From NCBI RefSeq assembly GCF_020784725.1, contig NZ_JAJGTZ010000026.1:1-64000 (forward strand): a stretch of DNA of 64,000 bases, read 5' to 3'. Positions within the stretch are counted from its first letter, which is position 1, and every line of letters begins with the position of its first letter. The notes below the pieces were generated by a model. That model made no database searches and was not told the DNA's origin. It worked only from the letters and a program-made list of their open reading frames with translations. Source of the DNA: Limosilactobacillus reuteri (GTDB taxonomy: Bacteria > Bacillota > Bacilli > Lactobacillales > Lactobacillaceae). Below, piece by piece: positions 51,334 through 61,955 of this stretch. Position numbers and translations under genes: made by a program.

Positions 51334-51393
51334 ATTGTAATCAAATTGTAATATTTAAATGAGCTCGCGGAATAAATTAGAGAGGTGAACAGT

Positions 51394-54300
51394 TTGGCTG
51401 GACATTTAGTTAAATACGGTAAACACCGTACCCGTCGTAGCTACTCGCGAATTAAAGAAGTTCTCGAATTGCCAAACCTTATTGAAATCCAAACCGATTC
51501 TTACAATTGGTTCATGGAAAAAGGTTTGCGGGAAATGTTTGATGATATTATGCCAATTGATGATTTTCAAGGAAAGCTTTCTTTGGAATTCGTTGACTAT
51601 CAACTTTTAGAACCTAAGTATACTGTTGACGAAGCTCGTGAACACGATGCTAATTACTCAGCACCACTTCATGTTACGTTACGGTTAACTAACCATGAAA
51701 CTGGTGAGATTAAGTCTCAAGATGTATTCTTTGGTGACTTCCCATTAATGACTGACCAAGGTACATTCATTATTAATGGTGCCGAACGGGTTATTGTTTC
51801 ACAATTAGTTCGTTCACCAGGGGTCTACTATAGTGAAGAAAATGATAAAAATGGTCGGCCAAACTACGGTGCTACCTTTATTCCAAACCGTGGTGCATGG
51901 TTAGAATACGAAACTGATGCTAAGAATGTTTCATATGTTCGAATCGACCGGACTCGTAAGTTGCCGATGACTGAATTAATTCGTGCATTGGGCTTTGGTT
52001 CTGACGATGAAATTATTGACATGTTCGGTGGCGATAGTGAGACATTATCATTAACCTTGGATAAAGATGTTCACAAAAATGCTGAAGATTCTCGAGTTGA
52101 AGAGGCTTTAAAGGATATTTATGAACGGCTTCGTCCTGGTGAACCAAAGACTGCTGATTCAGCACGGAGCTTATTAACAGCTCGTTTCTTTGATCCAAAG
52201 CGTTATGATATGGCACCAGTTGGTCGTTACAAGACGAATAAGAAGTTAATGCTTAAGTACCGTTTACTTGGACAAACTTTAGCTGAAACTTTAGCCGATC
52301 CTGATACTGGTGAAGTATTAGCACAAAAGGGTGATACGGTAACTAAGGAATTGCTTAATAAGCTTGAACCTTACTTAGACCGTGATGACTTTAAGACTAT
52401 TACTTACACCCCATCAGATGAAGCAGTTGTAACTGAACCAGTTAAGTTACAAAAGATTTTAGTATATTCTAAGACTGATCCTGATCGAGTTGTACCTATT
52501 ATTGGTAACGGTCATATCCCATTAGAATACAAGCACATTGAACCAGCTGATATTCTTGCTTCCTTAAACTACTTCTTTAACTTACAAGAAGGTATTGGTA
52601 GTACAGACGATATCGACCACTTAGGTAACCGTCGTATTCGATCAGTTGGCGAATTACTTCAAAACCAATTCCGGATTGGTCTTGCACGGATGGAACGGGT
52701 TGTTCGTGAACGGATGTCAATTCAAGATCCTGACACTGTTACTCCACAGCAATTAATTAATATTCGGCCAGTGGTTGCTTCTATTAAAGAGTTCTTTGGT
52801 TCATCCCAACTTTCCCAGTTCATGGACCAAACTAACCCATTAGGTGAATTAACTCATAAGCGTCGTCTTTCAGCTCTTGGTCCTGGTGGTTTAACTCGTG
52901 ACCGGGCTGGATATGAAGTGCGGGACGTTCACTATACTCACTATGGCCGGATGTGCCCTATTGAAACACCAGAAGGTCCTAACATTGGTCTTATTAACAG
53001 TCTTTCATCTTACGCACGAGTAAACAAATATGGATTCATCGAAACTCCATACCGTCGTGTTTCCTGGAAGGATCACAAGGTAACTGATAAGATTGATTAC
53101 TTAACCGCTGATGAAGAAGATAATTTCATCATTGCGCAGGCTAACACACCATTAAATGATGATGGTTCATTTGTTGACGATCAAGTAATGGCTCGTGATA
53201 AGGATGACTACATCGAAACCAGTGTTGAAAACATTGATTACATGGATGTTTCTCCTAAGCAAGTTGTTTCTGTTGCCTCTGCATGTATCCCATTCCTTGA
53301 AAACGATGACTCTAATCGTGCCTTGATGGGTGCTAACATGCAACGGCAAGCTGTTCCTTTGATCAATCCTCATGCCCCATTGGTAAGTACTGGGATTGAC
53401 TACAAGGCTGCCCATGACTCTGGGGTTGCAATGATTGCTAAGAAGCCAGGAACGGTTGAATATGTTGATGCTCGTGAAGTACGGGTTCGTGAAGAAGATG
53501 GAACACTTGATACCTACAAGTTAATGAAGTTCCGTCGTTCAAACGGTGGTAAGAACTACAACCAACGTCCGATTGTTAAAGTTGGTGAACACGTTGACGC
53601 TGATGATGTATTAGCCGATGGTCCATCAATGGAACAAGGTGAATTAGCTCTTGGACAAAATCCGTTAATCGCCTTCATGACTTGGCAAGGATACAACTTC
53701 GAAGATGCCATCGCTATTAATGAACGATTAGTTAAAGACGATGTTTATACTTCTATCCACATTGAATCATACGAATCTGAAGCACGTGAAACCAAGCTTG
53801 GACCTGAGGAAATGACGCGGGAAATTCCAAACGTCGGTGATGATGCGTTGAAAGATCTTGATGAAAACGGGATCGTTCGTGTCGGTGCTGAAGTTCATGA
53901 TGGAGATATTTTAGTAGGTAAGGTTACTCCAAAAGGAATGACTGAATTATCTGCCGAAGAACGCCTTCTGCACGCTATCTTTGGTGAAAAGTCACGTGAA
54001 GTTCGTGATACTTCATTACGTGTTCCTCATGGTGGTGGCGGAATCATTCAAGATGTTAAAGTCTTCACTCGTGAAAATGGGGATGAATTATCACCAGGTG
54101 TAAATACAATGGTTCGTGTTTACATTGCACAAAAGCGGAAGATCCAAGTTGGGGATAAGATGTCTGGACGTCATGGTAACAAGGGTACGGTTTCTATCGT
54201 TGTGCCAGAAGAAGATATGCCATACATGCCAGATGGAACCCCTATTGATATTATGCTTAGTCCAATGGGTGTGCCAAGTCGTATGAACATTGGTCAGCTT

Positions 54301-55002
54301 CTTGAATTGCACCTAGGAATGGCTGCTCGTCGTCTTGGAATTCATATGGCTACTCCAGTATTCGATGGCGCATCTGATAAAGATGTTTGGGATGCTGTTC
54401 GTGAATCTGGATTCCCAGAAGACGGTAAGACAATTCTTTATGACGGTCGTACCGGTGAACCATTTGAAAATCGGATTGCTGTTGGTTCAATGCACTATCT
54501 TAAGTTAGCTCACATGGTTGATGATAAGATTCACGCTCGGTCAACTGGTCCTTACTCACTTGTTACTCAACAGCCATTAGGTGGTAAGGCACAATTTGGT
54601 GGACAGCGTTTCGGTGAAATGGAAGTTTGGGCTCTTGAAGCTTATGGTGCTGCCTACACTCTTCAAGAAATCCTTACTTACAAGTCAGACGATACTGTTG
54701 GTCGTGTTCGGACTTATGATGCAATCATCAATGGTCAACCAATTCCTAAGCCAGGTGTTCCAGAATCATTCCGTGTTCTTGTTAAGGAATTACAAGCATT
54801 AGGTCTTGATATGAAGGTTCTTGATGGTAACAACAAGGAAATTCAGTTAAAGAACATGGACGAAGATGACGATGAAGTTGTAAATGTTGATGCATTAGCT
54901 AAATATGCAGAAGAACATAAAACAGACGATAAGAAGAACGAAGAAGAAAATAAGTCTGAAGCAACTTCAACAACTACCGATGACAAAACTAATCAAAATT
55001 AA
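51394..55002 (+). CDS. rpoB: DNA-directed RNA polymerase subunit beta
   Basis: 1202 residues from TTG 51394 ([16 protein letters not shown]), with AGAGGTGA 6-7 bases upstream; the GTG at 51385 overlaps that site. The rifampicin region (about 460-500) reads [10 protein letters not shown] then [10 protein letters not shown] with the wild-type Asp, His and Ser at the usual resistance positions. The end is an acidic low-complexity tail ([16 protein letters not shown]) common in lactobacilli. Forms the catalytic core with RpoC; rpoC follows 43 bp downstream. Confidence 0.98.
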   Translation: MAGHLVKYGKHRTRRSYSRIKEVLELPNLIEIQTDSYNWFMEKGLREMFDDIMPIDDFQGKLSLEFVDYQLLEPKYTVDEAREHDANYSAPLHVTLRLTNHETGEIKSQDVFFGDFPLMTDQGTFIINGAERVIVSQLVRSPGVYYSEENDKNGRPNYGATFIPNRGAWLEYETDAKNVSYVRIDRTRKLPMTELIRALGFGSDDEIIDMFGGDSETLSLTLDKDVHKNAEDSRVEEALKDIYERLRPGEPKTADSARSLLTARFFDPKRYDMAPVGRYKTNKKLMLKYRLLGQTLAETLADPDTGEVLAQKGDTVTKELLNKLEPYLDRDDFKTITYTPSDEAVVTEPVKLQKILVYSKTDPDRVVPIIGNGHIPLEYKHIEPADILASLNYFFNLQEGIGSTDDIDHLGNRRIRSVGELLQNQFRIGLARMERVVRERMSIQDPDTVTPQQLINIRPVVASIKEFFGSSQLSQFMDQTNPLGELTHKRRLSALGPGGLTRDRAGYEVRDVHYTHYGRMCPIETPEGPNIGLINSLSSYARVNKYGFIETPYRRVSWKDHKVTDKIDYLTADEEDNFIIAQANTPLNDDGSFVDDQVMARDKDDYIETSVENIDYMDVSPKQVVSVASACIPFLENDDSNRALMGANMQRQAVPLINPHAPLVSTGIDYKAAHDSGVAMIAKKPGTVEYVDAREVRVREEDGTLDTYKLMKFRRSNGGKNYNQRPIVKVGEHVDADDVLADGPSMEQGELALGQNPLIAFMTWQGYNFEDAIAINERLVKDDVYTSIHIESYESEARETKLGPEEMTREIPNVGDDALKDLDENGIVRVGAEVHDGDILVGKVTPKGMTELSAEERLLHAIFGEKSREVRDTSLRVPHGGGGIIQDVKVFTRENGDELSPGVNTMVRVYIAQKRKIQVGDKMSGRHGNKGTVSIVVPEEDMPYMPDGTPIDIMLSPMGVPSRMNIGQLLELHLGMAARRLGIHMATPVFDGASDKDVWDAVRESGFPEDGKTILYDGRTGEPFENRIAVGSMHYLKLAHMVDDKIHARSTGPYSLVTQQPLGGKAQFGGQRFGEMEVWALEAYGAAYTLQEILTYKSDDTVGRVRTYDAIINGQPIPKPGVPESFRVLVKELQALGLDMKVLDGNNKEIQLKNMDEDDDEVVNVDALAKYAEEHKTDDKKNEEENKSEATSTTTDDKTNQN

Positions 55003-55045
55003 TATTTAGGTTGCTACGGTTTACTGAAAGAAGGAGGAACATCCT

Positions 55046-58000
55046 TTGATTGATGTCAATAAATTTGAAAGTATGCAGATCGGTCTGGCATCTCCAGATA
55101 AGATCCGTAGTTGGTCATATGGGGAAGTTAAAAAGCCCGAGACTATTAACTACCGGACATTAAAGCCAGAAAAGCAGGGTCTGTTTGACGAACGAATCTT
55201 TGGCCCAACCAAGGATTACGAATGTGCGTGTGGAAAGTACAAGCGTATCCGTTACAAAGGTCGTGTTTGTGACCGTTGTGGTGTTGAGGTTACTAGTGCA
55301 AAAGTTCGTCGTGAACGGATGGGGCACATTGAATTAGCTGCTCCTGTATCTCACATTTGGTACTTTAAAGGAATTCCAAGTCGAATGGGACTTGTATTAG
55401 ATATGAGTCCCCGTTCGCTTGAAGAAGTTATTTACTTTGCTTCATATGTTGTTCTTGATCCAGGTGATACTCCACTTGAAAAGAAACAACTTTTAACTGA
55501 AGCTGAATATCGTGATAAAAAAGCAGAATATGGTGACCGTTTCAAAGCTGAAATGGGAGCTGCTGCTATTCAAAAACTTTTAGCTGATGTTGACTTAGAA
55601 AAGGAAGCTGCTGAATTAAAAGAAGAATTGAAAGAAGCTACTGGTCAAAAACGGACTCGTGCTATTCGTCGTCTTGATATTCTTGAAGCTTTCATTAAGT
55701 CAGGAAACAAGCCTGAATGGATGGTTATGGATGTAATTCCAGTTATGCCACCTGACTTGCGGCCAATGGTACAACTTGAAGGGGGACGTTTTGCTACCTC
55801 CGATTTGAACGATTTATATCGGCGGGTTATTAACCGTAATAACCGGTTAAAGCGACTTCTTAAATTACAAGCACCTGGAATTATTGTTCAAAATGAAAAA
55901 CGGATGCTTCAAGAAGCTGTTGATGCCTTAATCGATAATGGTCGCCGCGGACGTCCAGTAGCTGGACCAGGTAACCGTCCATTGAAGTCACTTTCTCACT
56001 TACTTAAGGGTAAGCAAGGACGTTTCCGTCAAAACTTACTTGGTAAACGTGTTGACTACTCTGGTCGTTCCGTTATTGATGTTGGTCCATCATTGAAGTT
56101 GAACCAAATGGGATTACCAGTTCCAATGGCACTTGAATTATTTAAGCCATTTATTATGCATGAACTGGTAAAGCGTGGTCTTTCCGCTAACGTTAAAGCT
56201 GCTAAGCGTAAGATTGATCGCAGTGATGATGATGTCTTTGATGTATTGGAAGACGTTATTAAGGAACACCCAGTTCTATTGAACCGGGCACCTACTCTTC
56301 ACCGGTTAGGTATCCAAGCGTTTGAACCAATCTTGGTTTCCGGTAAGTCAATGCGTCTTCACCCATTAGTATGTTCAGCATATAACGCTGACTTTGATGG
56401 GGACCAGATGGCTATTCACGTTCCATTATCTGATGAAGCTCAAGCGGAAGCACGTTTGTTAATGCTTGCTGCTCACCATATTCTTAGTCCTCGTGACGGA
56501 GAACCTATTGTTTCACCATCACAGGATATGGTTATTGGTAACTACTACATGACTACTGAAGATAAGGGTCGTGAAGGTGAAGGAATGATCTTCAAGGATA
56601 CTGATGAAGCTGAACTTGCTTACCGCAATGACTATGTTTCATTACAAACTCGTGTTGGAGTTCAAGTATCTGCGTTTCCTGAAAAGCCATTTACTGATGA
56701 ACAACGAGGCAAGATCATGGTGACAACTGTTGGTAAGCTTCTTTTCAACCGAATTATGCCAAAAGATTTTGCTTACATTAACGAACCAACAGATGCAAAT
56801 ATTCAAAATGGTGTTGATGATCGTTTCTTCCTTGAACCTGGTCAAGATATCCATGAATATCTTGAAAATGCACCATTAGTTCCACCATTTAAGAAGGGCT
56901 TCTTATCTGACTTGATCGCTGAAGTATATAAGCGTTATAAAGTTACGAAGACTTCTCAATTCTTAGACCGTATTAAGGACTTAGGTTACTACGAATCAAC
57001 TATTTCTGGTTTAACTACTGCTATGTCTGATATTCATGATTTACCAGAAAAACCAGAAATTCTTGATAAGGCACAAAAGCAAGTTGCTTTAATTACTAAG
57101 CAATTCCGTCGTGGGTTAATTACAGACGATGAACGTTATGAACGAGTAATCGGTGCATGGAACGATGCGAAGGATGAAGTTCAAAACAAGTTGATTGAAC
57201 ATATGGATATCCATAATCCAATTAACATGATGTCCGACTCTGGTGCGCGGGGGAACATTTCAAACTTTACTCAGTTAGCCGGAATGCGTGGATTGATGGC
57301 ATCACCAAACGGTAAGATTATGGAATTACCTGTTAAGTCAAACTTCTATGAAGGACTTTCAGTGTTGGAAATGTTTATTTCATCACACGGTGCTCGTAAA
57401 GGTATGACTGATACAGCCTTGAAGACTGCCAACTCAGGTTACTTAACTCGTCGTCTGGTTGATGTTGCGCAAGATGTAGTTGTTCGTGAAAAAGACTGTG
57501 GCACTGATCGTGGACTTGAAGTTACTGCTATTACAAACGGTAACGAAATGATTGAACCACTTTATGATCGAATCATGGGCCGTTACACTATGAAGTCTGT
57601 CTTTGATCCTAAGACTGGGGAAAAGATTGTTGGTAAGAATGTCCTTATCAACGAAGAAATGGCTCAAAAGATTGTTGATGCAGGCGTAAAGAAAGTAACT
57701 ATTCGTTCAGCATTTACTTGCAACACTGAACATGGTGTATGTGAACGTTGTTATGGACGAAATGCAGCTACTGGTGACCGTGTAGAAGCTGGTGAAGCTG
57801 TCGGAACGGTTGCCGCTCAATCAATTGGTGAACCAGGTACTCAGTTAACCCTTCGTAACTTCCACACTGGTGGGGTTGCTGGTAACGATGATATTACGCA
57901 AGGTCTTCCACGTATCCAAGAAATTGTTGAAGCACGTAATCCTAAAGGTCGGGCCACAATTACAGAGGTTACTGGTGAAGTTGTGTCTATCGAAGAAAAT

Positions 58001-58681
58001 CCAGCTGAACGGACGAAGGATATTACGATTAAGGGTGAAACTGATACCCGAACTTACACCCTTCCAATTACAGCACGGATGAAAGTTGCTGAAGGTGATT
58101 TCATTCACCGTGGAGCACCACTAAATGAAGGTTCGATTGATCCTAAGGAATTAATCCAGGTTCGTGATGTTCTTTCTACTGAAACTTACCTCTTATCGCA
58201 AGTTCAAGGTGTTTATCGGATGCAGGGTATTGACTTGTTAGATAAACACGTTGAAATTATGATTCGTCAAATGATGCGGAAAGTTCGTGTCATGGATCCA
58301 GGTGATACTGACCTTCTACCGGGTCAATTAATGGATATCAGTCAATTCCGTGATGCTAACAAGGATACTTTAGTTGCTGGTAATATTCCTGCAACCGCTC
58401 GTCCTGTTATTCTTGGTATTACTAAGGCTGCCTTAGAGACAAACAGTTTCTTGTCAGCTGCTTCTTTCCAAGAAACTACACGTGTATTAACGGATGCTGC
58501 TATTCGTGGTAAGAACGATCCGTTGGTTGGATTGAAAGAAAATGTTATTATTGGTAAGATTATTCCTGCAGGTACTGGTATGAGTGCTTACCGGAATATC
58601 AAGCCAAAAGAAGTTAGTGTAGCTGCTTACTCAATTAAAGATATTGAGGCTAAGTTAAAAGAAGAAGATAAGCAAAACTAA
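55046..58681 (+). CDS. rpoC: DNA-directed RNA polymerase subunit beta'
   Basis: 1211 residues from TTG 55046, AAGGAGGAA upstream. N-terminal zinc site [20 protein letters not shown], the catalytic magnesium loop [12 protein letters not shown] (about 447), the second zinc site [19 protein letters not shown] and the trigger-loop region [20 protein letters not shown]. Full length for a lactobacillus beta' subunit. Ends with a strong terminator, so rpoBC is a two-gene operon. Confidence 0.98.
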   Translation: MIDVNKFESMQIGLASPDKIRSWSYGEVKKPETINYRTLKPEKQGLFDERIFGPTKDYECACGKYKRIRYKGRVCDRCGVEVTSAKVRRERMGHIELAAPVSHIWYFKGIPSRMGLVLDMSPRSLEEVIYFASYVVLDPGDTPLEKKQLLTEAEYRDKKAEYGDRFKAEMGAAAIQKLLADVDLEKEAAELKEELKEATGQKRTRAIRRLDILEAFIKSGNKPEWMVMDVIPVMPPDLRPMVQLEGGRFATSDLNDLYRRVINRNNRLKRLLKLQAPGIIVQNEKRMLQEAVDALIDNGRRGRPVAGPGNRPLKSLSHLLKGKQGRFRQNLLGKRVDYSGRSVIDVGPSLKLNQMGLPVPMALELFKPFIMHELVKRGLSANVKAAKRKIDRSDDDVFDVLEDVIKEHPVLLNRAPTLHRLGIQAFEPILVSGKSMRLHPLVCSAYNADFDGDQMAIHVPLSDEAQAEARLLMLAAHHILSPRDGEPIVSPSQDMVIGNYYMTTEDKGREGEGMIFKDTDEAELAYRNDYVSLQTRVGVQVSAFPEKPFTDEQRGKIMVTTVGKLLFNRIMPKDFAYINEPTDANIQNGVDDRFFLEPGQDIHEYLENAPLVPPFKKGFLSDLIAEVYKRYKVTKTSQFLDRIKDLGYYESTISGLTTAMSDIHDLPEKPEILDKAQKQVALITKQFRRGLITDDERYERVIGAWNDAKDEVQNKLIEHMDIHNPINMMSDSGARGNISNFTQLAGMRGLMASPNGKIMELPVKSNFYEGLSVLEMFISSHGARKGMTDTALKTANSGYLTRRLVDVAQDVVVREKDCGTDRGLEVTAITNGNEMIEPLYDRIMGRYTMKSVFDPKTGEKIVGKNVLINEEMAQKIVDAGVKKVTIRSAFTCNTEHGVCERCYGRNAATGDRVEAGEAVGTVAAQSIGEPGTQLTLRNFHTGGVAGNDDITQGLPRIQEIVEARNPKGRATITEVTGEVVSIEENPAERTKDITIKGETDTRTYTLPITARMKVAEGDFIHRGAPLNEGSIDPKELIQVRDVLSTETYLLSQVQGVYRMQGIDLLDKHVEIMIRQMMRKVRVMDPGDTDLLPGQLMDISQFRDANKDTLVAGNIPATARPVILGITKAALETNSFLSAASFQETTRVLTDAAIRGKNDPLVGLKENVIIGKIIPAGTGMSAYRNIKPKEVSVAAYSIKDIEAKLKEEDKQN

Positions 58682-58685
58682 TTTA

Positions 58686-58731
58686 TAAAAAAGGCAATGG
58701 TTAACCTGTGAAGGGGCCATTGCCTTTTTAG
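58686..58731 (+). terminator. Terminator after rpoC
   Basis: AAAAAGGCAATGG (58688-58700) pairs perfectly with CCATTGCCTTTTT (58717-58729). Confidence 0.93.
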
Positions 58732-58750
58732 TTTAAAATGAGGTGATTAT

Positions 58751-59926
58751 TTGGCAAAAAAATATCAGATAGAAATTCCTGACTCAGCATTTAAAAAGAC
58801 AGATTTCTCTACCAATGAAGAACTCTCTCTTAGTGTTAACCATAAGCAAATTAACATCCGTCCAATAAATGTGAGTGATCAACTACCTAAAATTAACATT
58901 TTCTGGTATGTGATTCCTTCAATTATTTTAGCTGCAATATTTTTAGCTTTTTTTAGCGCTAAAAAAATTAACACAGTCCCGATAACAGGTGATGATTATT
59001 CCATTGCCAATGGTGCTTTAATCTTAGGAGTATGTAGTGGAATTCTATCGTTTTTGATAACTTTTATTATTACTAAAATTCTCGGAAAAGGGCCTAGCAA
59101 AGATTTTCATTGGCGGAGTTTGCCAACAATTACGATTGCATGCGGCCTAATCATTGCATTTTCGCTATCGGCAATTTTTTGGCTGTTCGGTCAGATGTTT
59201 AAGGATGCGCGGTTTGATATTTATACAGCAACTGCTTTTATATTTGTGATTATTGCGGCAATAAACTATATTATGATTAATTTAGCGTTAACATTATCAT
59301 CGGGAGTTATCACCAATTTATTAACAATAATGATTATTGGTGGAATGCTTTTTTCAATGTTGACGAATTCTAAACGAGACTGGTGGCGTTATAATTTCAG
59401 TTTTTTAGGAACAGCGAAAAATTCCACAAGTCTGCAATTTAATATAACTTTGATTTTTACCGGATTGTTAATGATTGCTTTAGTTGATTACTTATTTGTA
59501 AATATTCAACGTCGGTATCACGGTTATAAAATTCAAGTATTGCGGTGGCTGTTAATTATGTTAGCTATCTGTATTGCTTCTATTGGCCTTTTTCCCAATA
59601 ATCCAGAATTTCATGTTTTACATGACCGAATTTCAATGTGGCTTGTGTATATTATGCTAATTCTGATTGTAGTTATTAGGTGGGTTCTACCTGAAGTTAC
59701 TAAACAATTTTTGGTGATTTCTTATACGATTGGAGCCGTAATGAGTATTGAATATATTGTTTTTAAGTTAACAAACTATCTTTCCTTAACAGCATTCGAA
59801 TTGTTTGAATTTGGCTTAGCCTTTTCTTGGTTGCTTTTATTACTACAAAATATTGAAAATCTCGCTCAATTTGGGCAAAACTTATTTGTAGTAAAACTCA
59901 AACCGGTAAAAGATGATACTAATTAA
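58751..59926 (+). CDS. Polytopic membrane protein with DUF998-like region
   Basis: 391 residues from TTG 58751, AGGTGA upstream. About 55 hydrophilic residues, then eight to ten hydrophobic segments. The segment RYNFSFLGTAKNSTSLQFNI with the following hydrophobic stretch resembles the DUF998 family of lactic acid bacteria. Function unknown. It lies 69 bp after rpoC, past the terminator, and converges on comC. No clear promoter was found in the short gap, so it may depend on read-through from rpoC. Confidence 0.72.
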   Translation: MAKKYQIEIPDSAFKKTDFSTNEELSLSVNHKQINIRPINVSDQLPKINIFWYVIPSIILAAIFLAFFSAKKINTVPITGDDYSIANGALILGVCSGILSFLITFIITKILGKGPSKDFHWRSLPTITIACGLIIAFSLSAIFWLFGQMFKDARFDIYTATAFIFVIIAAINYIMINLALTLSSGVITNLLTIMIIGGMLFSMLTNSKRDWWRYNFSFLGTAKNSTSLQFNITLIFTGLLMIALVDYLFVNIQRRYHGYKIQVLRWLLIMLAICIASIGLFPNNPEFHVLHDRISMWLVYIMLILIVVIRWVLPEVTKQFLVISYTIGAVMSIEYIVFKLTNYLSLTAFELFEFGLAFSWLLLLLQNIENLAQFGQNLFVVKLKPVKDDTN

Positions 59927-59933
59927 ACATTGT

Positions 59934-59968
59934 AAAAGACTAGGGTATCCTGGTCTTTTATTTTTTAA
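59934..59968. terminator. Bidirectional terminator
   Basis: AAAAGACTAGG (59934-59944) pairs with CCTGGTCTTTT (59949-59959), one T-G pair, followed by ATTTTTT. Lies between the membrane protein gene and comC and overlaps the comC stop. Confidence 0.85.
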
Positions 59969-60639
59969 CAGCCTTGTATAAAAAGACACAGAATAGTAAC
60001 AAGGGATAGGGCGGGGATAAATGGTAGTTTCTTTTTTCTTGTAAATACAAAGATAAATAGCATGATTAGAGAACTCCATTGGATAATTAAGAGTGTTTGA
60101 TACCATCCCCATATCAGACATGTTACAAACAAAAACTCAATATCACCAATTCCTAGTGTCTTAGTAAAAGTAGCAAACAATAGTAAACTGACTACTAGAA
60201 TGCAGGCAAAAACCAAATTGTAAAAATAATTTTGTGGAATAGATAGTAAGGCAATCGGAACCAATCCCAATAGTGAATAAGAATAGATTACATGACTAAA
60301 AAAATCAGTAGAAGTTAAAAAGATTAAGCTAGTGAGAAAGAGAAGAATAATTAAGTCATGAATAGGTTCATAAATGAGGAAAGTAGTGAAAGCAATACCA
60401 GATAAAAACTCAATTACTGGCAAATATAAACTGATTTTTTGTTTACAATAAAAACATTGACCGCGAAGGATGATAAAACTAAAAATAGGGATAAGATGCC
60501 ACCATCGCAAAATAGAATGGCAATTATCACAATATGATCGCTGAGGAATGGTTAAAGAGTGGTTATTACCAAGACGATAGCAACAAGAAGTAATAAATGA
60601 AGCGACAGAAGCCCCAAATAAAAATGATAAAAATAACAT
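59965..60639 (-). CDS. comC: Type IV prepilin peptidase (ComC)
   Basis: 224 residues, TTGGGAGG upstream of ATG. Seven to eight membrane segments. The N-terminal methyltransferase-type domain keeps the four zinc cysteines (CDNC and CFYC, about 37-66); aspartyl protease residues are in FLTSTDFFSH and GIGDIEF. It cleaves and may N-methylate the ComGC-type pseudopilins of the DNA uptake machine. Other competence genes are not nearby. The protein looks intact, so pseudopilus assembly is possible. Confidence 0.92.
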   Translation of the reverse strand: MLFLSFLFGASVASFITSCCYRLGNNHSLTIPQRSYCDNCHSILRWWHLIPIFSFIILRGQCFYCKQKISLYLPVIEFLSGIAFTTFLIYEPIHDLIILLFLTSLIFLTSTDFFSHVIYSYSLLGLVPIALLSIPQNYFYNLVFACILVVSLLLFATFTKTLGIGDIEFLFVTCLIWGWYQTLLIIQWSSLIMLFIFVFTRKKKLPFIPALSLVTILCLFIQGC

Positions 60640-60724
60640 AAAAAACCTCCCAATAAATAAATACGTGATTTTTAATGAAATTCACTTTTAAATTAACGAT
60701 TTAAAAGAAATCGATGAGGATACG

Positions 60725-60753
60725 TTGACATTCATTTGTGAGCATGATAATCT
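60725..60753 (+). promoter_or_regulatory. Promoter of the str operon
   Basis: TTGACA (60725-60730), 17-bp spacer, TAATCT (60748-60753). RNA would start about 60760, giving a leader of about 147 bases before rpsL. Confidence 0.82.
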
Positions 60754-60758
60754 ATTTA

Positions 60759-60880
60759 AGGTGCTTTTTTAGCAACGGAGTGTCTGTCGTTGGGCAGATG
60801 CGTCAACGAAGGCACAAAAATTGTATAAATACATACAGGTCTTTTTTTATTCATAAAAAAGAACCGCCTGGATGTGTGGA
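60759..60880 (+). promoter_or_regulatory. Structured leader of the str operon
   Basis: CAACG (60773), CGTTG (60788) and CAACG (60804) can form two mutually exclusive hairpins, bracketed by GTGC (60761) and GCAC (60812). A second long stem-loop pairs CAGG plus a T run (60836-60847) with an A run plus CCTG (60855-60870). Likely a site of control, perhaps by a ribosomal protein; that is inference. Confidence 0.45.
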
Positions 60881-60906
60881 CTTAAATTAAGGAAGGGGAA
60901 AAAATA

Positions 60907-61326
60907 ATGCCAACCATTAACCAATTGGTACGTAAAGGCCGTAAGAGCCACAAGGGCAAGTCAAAGTCACCAGCTCTTGGTTATGTTTACAACACTTTCA
61001 AGAAAGAAGAAATTAAGACTCCATCACCACAAAAGCGTGGAGTTGCTACTCGTGTGGGTACTATGACTCCTAAGAAGCCTAACTCAGCTTTACGGAAGTA
61101 CGCCCGTGTACGTCTTTCAAACTTAATCGAAGTTACTGCTTACATTCCTGGTATTGGACACAACCTCCAAGAACACTCAGTTGTTTTAATTCGTGGTGGT
61201 CGTGTTAAGGATTTACCTGGGGTTCGTTACCACATCATCCGTGGTACTCTAGATACTGCTGGTGTTGAAGGCCGTATGCAATCACGTTCTAAGTACGGTG
61301 CTAAGAAGCCTAAAGATAAGAAGTAA
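60907..61326 (+). CDS. rpsL: 30S ribosomal protein S12
   Basis: 139 residues, GGAAGGGGA upstream. Begins [21 protein letters not shown]. The decoding-site loops [11 protein letters not shown] and [12 protein letters not shown] keep the lysines whose change gives streptomycin resistance. First gene of rpsL-rpsG-fusA, 20 bp before rpsG. Confidence 0.98.
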   Translation: MPTINQLVRKGRKSHKGKSKSPALGYVYNTFKKEEIKTPSPQKRGVATRVGTMTPKKPNSALRKYARVRLSNLIEVTAYIPGIGHNLQEHSVVLIRGGRVKDLPGVRYHIIRGTLDTAGVEGRMQSRSKYGAKKPKDKK

Positions 61327-61346
61327 TTTTAAGGAGGAGTTAAGTA

Positions 61347-61817
61347 ATGCCACGTAAAGGACATGTACAAAAGCGTGAAATTTTACCAGATCCAATGTAC
61401 AACTCAAAGTTGGTTACTAGCTTAATTGATCACTTAATGATTGATGGTAAGCGTGGAACTGCTACTAAGATTTTATACGCTGCTTTTGATGAAATTAAGA
61501 ACGAAACTGGTAATGATCCAGTTGAAGTATTCCAACAAGCAATGGAAAATGTTATGCCTGTCTTGGAAGTTAAGGCTCGTCGTGTTGGTGGTTCTAACTA
61601 CCAAGTTCCGATTGAAGTTCGTCCAGACCGTCGTACTACATTAGGTCTTCGTTGGATTGTTCAATACGCACGTTTGCGCGGTGAACATACAATGGTTGAA
61701 CGTCTTGCACGTGAAATCATCGATGCTTCAAACAATACTGGTGCTTCAGTTAAAAAGCGTGAAGATACGCACCGTATGGCAGAAGCCAACCGTGCATTCG
61801 CACACTACCGCTGGTAA
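61347..61817 (+). CDS. rpsG: 30S ribosomal protein S7
   Basis: 156 residues, AAGGAGGAG upstream. Begins [20 protein letters not shown] and ends [15 protein letters not shown], normal S7 length. It nucleates assembly of the 16S rRNA 3' domain. In other bacteria S7 is the feedback repressor of the str operon. Followed by a strong terminator before fusA. Confidence 0.98.
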   Translation: MPRKGHVQKREILPDPMYNSKLVTSLIDHLMIDGKRGTATKILYAAFDEIKNETGNDPVEVFQQAMENVMPVLEVKARRVGGSNYQVPIEVRPDRRTTLGLRWIVQYARLRGEHTMVERLAREIIDASNNTGASVKKREDTHRMAEANRAFAHYRW

Positions 61818-61860
61818 TAATCACTGTCATTTGATTCTGGTTATTTAACTAGTTTCAGTG

Positions 61861-61900
61861 AAGGGGTGACGTTAAAACATCGATTACGTCACCCCTTTTT
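61861..61900 (+). terminator. Terminator between rpsG and fusA
   Basis: AAGGGGTGACGT (61861-61872) pairs perfectly with ACGTCACCCCTT (61886-61897), followed by TTT. Confidence 0.9.
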
Positions 61901-61926
61901 GAAAATAATGGTAAAATAAGTATAAC
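61899..61926 (+). promoter_or_regulatory. Candidate promoter of fusA
   Basis: TTGAAA (61899-61904), 16-bp spacer, TATAAC (61921-61926), directly behind the rpsG terminator. It would allow fusA expression apart from the ribosomal protein genes. Confidence 0.6.
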
Positions 61927-61955
61927 CATATTTCGGAAGGAGATACTCTTTTAAG

